From assembly GCA_050010115.1 (NCBI GenBank), contig JBEKLQ010000133.1, forward strand, positions 1 to 9,776: a stretch of 9,776 nucleotides of DNA, written 5' to 3'. Shown one piece after another: positions 6,210 to 9,776 of this stretch (the first letter of the stretch is position 1; each line of letters starts with the position of its first letter). The notes beneath the pieces are model-generated. The model was not told the DNA's origin and ran no database searches. It worked only from the letters and a program-made list of their open reading frames with translations. The stretch comes from JAKACA01 sp050010115. GTDB taxonomy: Bacteria > Actinomycetota > Acidimicrobiia > Acidimicrobiales > Bog-793. A program made the translations under genes and the position numbers.

Positions 6210-7678
6210 GCCAAGCCCTCCTCAGTGTCGTTGCCCTCATCGACCGCGTCAGCGGCTTCGCCATCGAGCGCGTCGTTGGCGACATGGCTCTCGCTCACTG
6301 AGTCGTCAGCGCCCGTGGACCACGCGACCCCTGTGGTGTCGCCCGGCTCTGCGGGCTCTTCCGGTGAACCTTGATGCTCCAACAGCAACGCTCGGTCCAT
6401 CGGATTCCCCTGCTCGTCAACGACTTCCACGTGGTCGAGTAGCCACTCGACCGCCTTTGAATTCCTGACATCAGAGCGTAGCGCCTCAAGTCCGGCACCC
6501 TCCGCGATCTGGCGCGCCACGGCATTGACGGAACGACCCGATTCCTCTGCGAGACGGGAGATCTCGGCGGCGAGCTCGTCGTCGGTGACCTCGAGCACCT
6601 CGGAGGACGCCAGCGCCCGCAGCGCTAGGTCGGCCCGGACCTGCTCAGCCGCCTGGGTCCGGAGCTCGGCTACGAGCGCGTCGGCGTCCTGGTTCGTGGC
6701 CTCGAAGTACTGGTCAAGGCTGACGCGGCGCTCGTCGAGCCGCCGTACGAACGACGACAGGAGGCGCTGAGTCGTCTCGTTGACCAGCGTGTCCGGCATC
6801 TCGTCCTGAACGAGCCCGGCCAGTGCGCCGATGGCTTGCTCGCGGAACGCCAACCGGGCCTGTAACCGCTTCAACGCGGTCATCCGCTTGGCGAGATCAG
6901 CCCGGAGCTCTTCGATCGTGTCGAACTCGGAGGCATCGGAGGCCCAGGCGTCGTCAGCAGCCGGGAGAATCTTCTCTCGCACCTGTTTGACGAGGATCTT
7001 CAGCTCTGCATTGCCGCCCGGGGCATCCGACGCATCGACGTCCAACACATCGCCGGCCTTGGCACCCCGGAGACGCTCGTCTGCGCCTTCGGCCAGCATG
7101 CCGGAGCCGACCTCGTAGACGAAGTCCGACGTGGCGAGGTCGTCGACCGGTTCGCCGTCACGCGTCGCCTGCACGTCGACCGTGACGAGGTCCCCGTCGC
7201 GGGCGGCCCGGTCGACCTCGGACAGCTCGGCGAACTGCTCACGCATCCGGTCGATCTGGGCGTCGATCTCCTCCTCGGAGGCCTCCGGGGACGGGATCGT
7301 GACGAGCAGGCCCTCGTAACCGGCGATGGACACCTTCGGCCGGACCTCGACGACGGCATCGAAGGCCAGCGGGCCATCCTCCTCACCGGAGGTGATGTCG
7401 ATCTCCGGAGCGGCGATCGTGTCGAGGGCTGCCTCCTCCACTGCCTGGGCGTAGTAGTCCGGCAGGGCGTGGCGGATGACCTCCTCCCGGATGGCCTTCC
7501 CGCCCATGCGGACCTCGAGCAGCCGGCGAGGGACCTTGCCGGGCCGGAACCCCGGCACGTTGACCTCGCGCTGCAGCCGGCGGAACGTGTCCTCGACAGC
7601 CGACTTGAGCTCATCCTCGTCGACTTCGACGGTGAGTTTGACCTTGTTGCTTTCGAGAACTTCGGCGGTGGAGCGCAT
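6206..7678 (-). CDS. tig: Trigger factor, ribosome-associated chaperone
   Basis: Trigger factor binds at the ribosome exit and shields nascent chains. The 490-residue protein has the ribosome-docking signature GFRPGKVP at 43-50, an FKBP-like domain at about 160-236, a long helical C-terminal chaperone body at about 240-440, and an Asp/Glu-rich tail of about 50 residues. The FKBP-like domain looks degenerate: the E. coli PGFE segment with catalytic F198 is replaced by EGAD at 197-200, and the second half is shortened. Chaperone function is therefore likely, prolyl isomerase activity doubtful. Start is ATG 7678, only 14 bases after the DUF2254 stop, with no strong ribosome binding sequence. The stop overlaps the clpP start. 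The acidic tail resembles other actinobacterial trigger factors and supplies the AGGAGG used by clpP. Confidence 0.97.
   Translation of the reverse strand: MRSTAEVLESNKVKLTVEVDEDELKSAVEDTFRRLQREVNVPGFRPGKVPRRLLEVRMGGKAIREEVIRHALPDYYAQAVEEAALDTIAAPEIDITSGEEDGPLAFDAVVEVRPKVSIAGYEGLLVTIPSPEASEEEIDAQIDRMREQFAELSEVDRAARDGDLVTVDVQATRDGEPVDDLATSDFVYEVGSGMLAEGADERLRGAKAGDVLDVDASDAPGGNAELKILVKQVREKILPAADDAWASDASEFDTIEELRADLAKRMTALKRLQARLAFREQAIGALAGLVQDEMPDTLVNETTQRLLSSFVRRLDERRVSLDQYFEATNQDADALVAELRTQAAEQVRADLALRALASSEVLEVTDDELAAEISRLAEESGRSVNAVARQIAEGAGLEALRSDVRNSKAVEWLLDHVEVVDEQGNPMDRALLLEHQGSPEEPAEPGDTTGVAWSTGADDSVSESHVANDALDGEAADAVDEGNDTEEGLA
6217..6222 (-). promoter_or_regulatory. Strong ribosome binding site for clpP inside tig
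   Basis: A perfect AGGAGG on the minus strand encodes the Glu-Glu near the tig C-terminus. It lies 7 bases upstream of TTG 6209. This spacing and strength decide the TTG as the clpP start and suggest translation of clpP independent of, or coupled to, tig. Confidence 0.85.
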
Positions 7679-7692
7679 ATGGCTCGGGGAGT

Positions 7693-9186
7693 CTACCGGG
7701 CACCCGGAAGGGGCTCTGCCGGACTCGCGCCGGCGTCGCGCCCGTGGCGCCCGTTCAAGTCGGCGATCAGCGCGACCAGCTGGTCGTAGCGGCCGTGGAT
7801 GTCGGCGACGTCGTTTGGCTCGGGAACGGCCGCATCGGCGGCACGCAGAACCATGTCGGCTTGGCGGAGGAGCACGGCTCGCTGCTGCGGCTCGACGGTG
7901 TACTCGATGACGTGAGAGATCGCGTCGAGCAGGCGGATGGCCACAGCGGGCATATGCCCACCTGCGTGCCGGATCTTGTCGAAAGCACGGTTCACCATTC
8001 GTTCGTAGCTCGGGGCCAGCTCAACCAATCGGATCTTCCCAATGCGGTCCCGGTACACGCCTTCGGACAGCACTCGCCCCGAGATCCGCGCCAGCCCGGC
8101 GGAGAGCCAGTCGATGCAGGTGAGCGCCGTGAACGTGTCGTTCACAGCGGCCGACAGCGCTCTGATAGCGATCTCCACCATCTGGTCGATCGCGAAGACG
8201 GGGTCCTGGATCAGCGTCCGATGGGGACCGGTGACGTGTGACTTTCCCAACGAACGCTCGACGGCCGGAGCTGCCGTCGGGGGCCAGACCTTCCCGAGCG
8301 GGCGGCCGGCGATCACGAAGTGCCCCGGCCGGTGCGCCAAGTGGATCACTGCGCCGGCTTCCTCGGCTATCCGGACGAGCTGGCTGAAGGCCACAAACTG
8401 GAGGTAACCGCTCTCGAGCGCGGGGATGACGACGCCTTCGGCATCGACCTGCACGATCAACACGGCCAGCTCGCCGGCGTTCGAGACGGGCAAGTGTCGC
8501 TTGCCCGCCTCCCCCGCCAGCACCGGGTACTCAGCATCGACCGCCTCGAGCAGATCGCTGGCGATGCCGGCGATCACCTCGGGCAGCTGGATCGACTTTG
8601 CGACGTGGTGGATGAAGTAGATGAGGACAGCGACGTCCAGGAACAGCAGCCCTTCGGCAATCGTGATCGTCAGGTGCGGCACCAGGTTGCCGAATGGACC
8701 GGTACCGCTCGTGATCAAGCCAAGCGCGAGGACCGAGTACACGAAGGTCGCTACCCAGACCCCGAGCGTGACCTGGTTGCCCACATCGCGGATGAAGTTG
8801 CGCATCATCCGCGGCCCGAACTGCTGGGACGCCAAGGTGAGGGCGAGGATCGTGATGGAGAACACGACACCGACCACCGTGATGACCGCTGCGGCGATGG
8901 CGATCAGGACCTGCCGGCCGGAGGCCTCGCTCACCGTGCGGATCCATGATGGGTACGTCAGAACGTGGTGCTGGGCGGCGATGTCGAGGGCGAGACTGAT
9001 CAGGAACAGCCCGACGCTCGCGGCAACCAGCAGCGTCGGAACCAGCCACAGCGTGGTGCGCCACTCCTGGCGCTGCCAACTGGCTCGCCGGAGCCGGTAG
9101 CTGGCGGCCGCTACCGGCCCGCCGTGCTCGTGCGGGCGACGCACCGGATCGGGCTGACCGTTGCTCGCCCCTCCATGTTTCGGCAT
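7693..9186 (-). CDS. DUF2254 family membrane protein, function unknown
   Basis: This 497-residue protein matches my recollection of the DUF2254 family of predicted membrane proteins. Four helices are visible at about residues 45-69, 92-117, 138-160 and 171-194. They are followed by a soluble domain of about 300 residues. Family-like segments are FSITILALTLASQQFGPRMM from residue 109, right after the second helix, and DPVFAIDQMVEIAIRALS from residue 328 followed by AAVNDTFTAL. The N-terminal 40 residues are polar and basic, and there is no cleavable signal peptide. No enzymatic motif is recognisable and the family's role is not established. The start is ATG 9186 with GGGGA at 9196-9192, five bases away; two of those bases lie in a hairpin arm. 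It ends 14 bases before tig, so it may drive or share transcription with tig-clpP-clpX. The family call is firm; any function would be a guess. Confidence 0.85.
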   Translation of the reverse strand: MPKHGGASNGQPDPVRRPHEHGGPVAAASYRLRRASWQRQEWRTTLWLVPTLLVAASVGLFLISLALDIAAQHHVLTYPSWIRTVSEASGRQVLIAIAAAVITVVGVVFSITILALTLASQQFGPRMMRNFIRDVGNQVTLGVWVATFVYSVLALGLITSGTGPFGNLVPHLTITIAEGLLFLDVAVLIYFIHHVAKSIQLPEVIAGIASDLLEAVDAEYPVLAGEAGKRHLPVSNAGELAVLIVQVDAEGVVIPALESGYLQFVAFSQLVRIAEEAGAVIHLAHRPGHFVIAGRPLGKVWPPTAAPAVERSLGKSHVTGPHRTLIQDPVFAIDQMVEIAIRALSAAVNDTFTALTCIDWLSAGLARISGRVLSEGVYRDRIGKIRLVELAPSYERMVNRAFDKIRHAGGHMPAVAIRLLDAISHVIEYTVEPQQRAVLLRQADMVLRAADAAVPEPNDVADIHGRYDQLVALIADLNGRHGRDAGASPAEPLPGAR

Positions 9187-9194
9187 CGCGATCC

Positions 9195-9213
9195 CCAGAC
9201 ACGTTCCGTCTGG
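9195..9213 (-). promoter_or_regulatory. Leader hairpin touching the DUF2254 ribosome binding site
   Basis: CCAGAC and GTCTGG form a perfect 6-base inverted repeat with a 7-base loop directly before the DUF2254 start. The last two G of the 3' arm (9196-9195) are the first two bases of the GGGGA ribosome binding sequence. In RNA the stem could limit ribosome access. The structure is short, so its effect may be mild. Confidence 0.35.
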
Positions 9214-9217
9214 CCGG

Positions 9218-9251
9218 CGACGCCGACCAGCTCTCGTTCGATGCCGACCAG
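9218..9251 (-). repeat. Two 13-base direct repeats, 21-base period
   Basis: On the plus strand CGACGCCGACCAG (9218-9230) and CGATGCCGACCAG (9239-9251) differ at one base and start 21 bases apart, two turns of the DNA helix. They sit in the untranslated leader of the DUF2254 gene, downstream of the candidate promoter. The arrangement would suit a regulator binding twice on one DNA face, but no known regulator is recognised. Confidence 0.4.
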
Positions 9252-9272
9252 ACTTCCCGGCGCGCCAGCACG

Positions 9273-9311
9273 ATCCTACCGTCGAGGCCGCTCACCGGTT
9301 GGTCAAACTGG
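9273..9311 (-). promoter_or_regulatory. Candidate promoter and operator-like dyad for the DUF2254 gene
   Basis: The minus strand has TAGGAT at 9278-9273, a good actinobacterial -10 hexamer, giving a start near 9266 and a leader of about 80 bases. The best -35-like hexamer, TTGACC at 9306-9301, is 22 bases upstream, too far for a normal sigma-70 promoter. It lies inside an imperfect 17-base palindrome at 9295-9311 (six of eight positions paired: CCaGTTtG-A-CcAACcGG). The -10 alone may be the functional element, with the dyad as an activator or repressor site. Evidence is pattern only. Confidence 0.3.
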
Positions 9312-9417
9312 CATCGCCGCAGTGCTCCCCGTGCGGAGGTGATTCCGGTCCGAGTACCGGAGCCCGCCTGCATGATGTCGGGGTCCGTGCCGGCAACGGC
9401 TAGCGGCGTACCGGACG

Positions 9418-9453
9418 CGGCAACGCGGACCACCGAAGTGGTCCGCGTTGCCG
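9418..9453 (-). terminator. Strong 16-base stem with UUCG loop after the protease gene
   Basis: Bases 9418-9433 and 9438-9453 are perfectly complementary. In minus-strand RNA the stem closes with C-UUCG-G, an exceptionally stable tetraloop. The hairpin begins 26 bases after the protease stop at 9480. No U-run follows, as is common for actinobacterial terminators, so it may be a terminator without a U-tract, a pause site or a 3'-end protector. Orientation as minus strand is inferred from the UUCG (CGAA on the other strand) and the upstream gene. Confidence 0.8.
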
Positions 9454-9479
9454 AGCTCAGTTCTAGATGCTCTGTGGTG

Positions 9480-9776
9480 TCAGCAGCTGCTGGCGCCGAA
9501 GCAGCGGACGGTGTTCGCCAAAGTATCCTGGTAGGGCGAGTACATCGCGAGCGGCTGAGAGCTGTACTTGTAGTCGTTGTGGCCGTCGATGTAGCCGGGA
9601 CCCGAGTCACTCCAGTCGACGTTCCAGGCGCCGCCGCTCGATCCACCTGTGAGCGGGCTGCCGATACCGATCGGGGGCACGCTGGCCGAACCACCGATTC
9701 CCGTGTCGGAGACCGCCGTGGCGCCGATGTCCTCGATCATCGACTCACCGTTGTACGGAGACGCCGCCGGGTACCC
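9480..9776 (-). CDS. Probable secreted trypsin-like serine protease (partial, N-terminus beyond right edge)
   Basis: The frame is open from the right edge to a TGA at 9482-9480, giving 98 visible C-terminal residues. The segment SPLTGGSSGGAW resembles the active-site region of the chymotrypsin fold, with the second serine (codon 9638-9636) as the likely nucleophile in the place of GDSGGP. It is followed by aromatic, Gly/Asn-rich sequence GYIDGHNDYKY and by AMYSPYQDTLANTV, which resemble the last strands and final helix of bacterial secreted S1-type peptidases. The upstream part is Gly/Ser/Pro-rich. Two cysteines in the last seven residues could form a disulfide, which fits an exported protein. 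The aspartate before the serine is replaced by serine, as in some bacterial trypsin-like enzymes. The catalytic His and Asp and any signal peptide lie outside the window, so activity and export are inferred. Confidence 0.62.
   Translation of the reverse strand, partial: GYPAASPYNGESMIEDIGATAVSDTGIGGSASVPPIGIGSPLTGGSSGGAWNVDWSDSGPGYIDGHNDYKYSSQPLAMYSPYQDTLANTVRCFGASSC

Noticed and set aside
5532..6374. Plus-strand open frame of 280 codons
   Set aside because: Antisense to the end of tig, clpP and the start of clpX; it crosses three real genes and resembles no family.
7681..7705. Promoter for tig around TAGACT
   Set aside because: The hexamer overlaps the DUF2254 stop and has no -35 partner at 16-18 bases.
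8531..9694. Minus-strand open frame of 387 codons
   Set aside because: It overlaps the DUF2254 gene in another frame, as well as the strong hairpin and the protease frame. Its product is low-complexity Arg/Pro/Ala/Ser/Thr.
1..9776. tRNA, rRNA, CRISPR array, transposon or phage genes
   Set aside because: I looked for cloverleaf arms, regular repeat-spacer patterns, terminal inverted repeats and integrase or transposase motifs and saw none.

Overview
This window is a compact stretch of a high-GC bacterial chromosome. Every convincing gene lies on the minus strand, so transcription runs from high to low coordinates. The gene order trigger factor - clpP - clpX - folC - ndk - mreB - mreC - mreD is the actinobacterial order known from Streptomyces coelicolor and, in part, Mycobacterium tuberculosis, but shorter: one clpP instead of two, and no valS between clpX and folC. 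GC-rich sequence, frequent GTG/TTG starts and the actinobacterial look of ClpP and ClpX support Actinomycetota. A deep-branching class such as Acidimicrobiia is my guess, not something the sequence proves.

Layout in transcription order: (1) 9776-9480, the C-terminal end of a probable secreted trypsin-like serine protease, cut by the window edge and followed by a very strong hairpin with a UUCG loop at 9453-9418. (2) 9417-9187, a non-coding leader with promoter-like and operator-like elements and a hairpin touching the ribosome binding site of the next gene. (3) 9186-7693, a four-helix membrane protein of the DUF2254 family. (4) 7678-4289, the protein quality control block tig-clpP-clpX, with a 4-base tig/clpP overlap and a 13-base clpP/clpX gap. 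(5) 4196-2376, folC and ndk, supplying folylpolyglutamate and nucleoside triphosphates. (6) 2177-1, the cell-shape block mreB-mreC-mreD, with mreD cut by the left edge; its GTG start at 276 is assigned here by translating the sequence.

How they work together: trigger factor meets nascent chains at the ribosome exit, and ClpX unfolds substrates into the ClpP chamber. FolC and Ndk are metabolic housekeeping genes carried in the same array. MreB filaments with MreC and MreD position the elongation-mode peptidoglycan machinery, whose PBP2 and RodA genes would be expected just past the left edge. Non-ATG starts are unusually frequent: six of nine assignable starts are GTG or TTG.

I found no tRNA, rRNA, CRISPR array, insertion sequence or phage gene. 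Most of the window is ordinary conserved sequence. The points deserving a second look are the control region upstream of the DUF2254 gene, the degenerate isomerase domain of trigger factor, the lone ClpP, and the rearranged clpX-folC junction.
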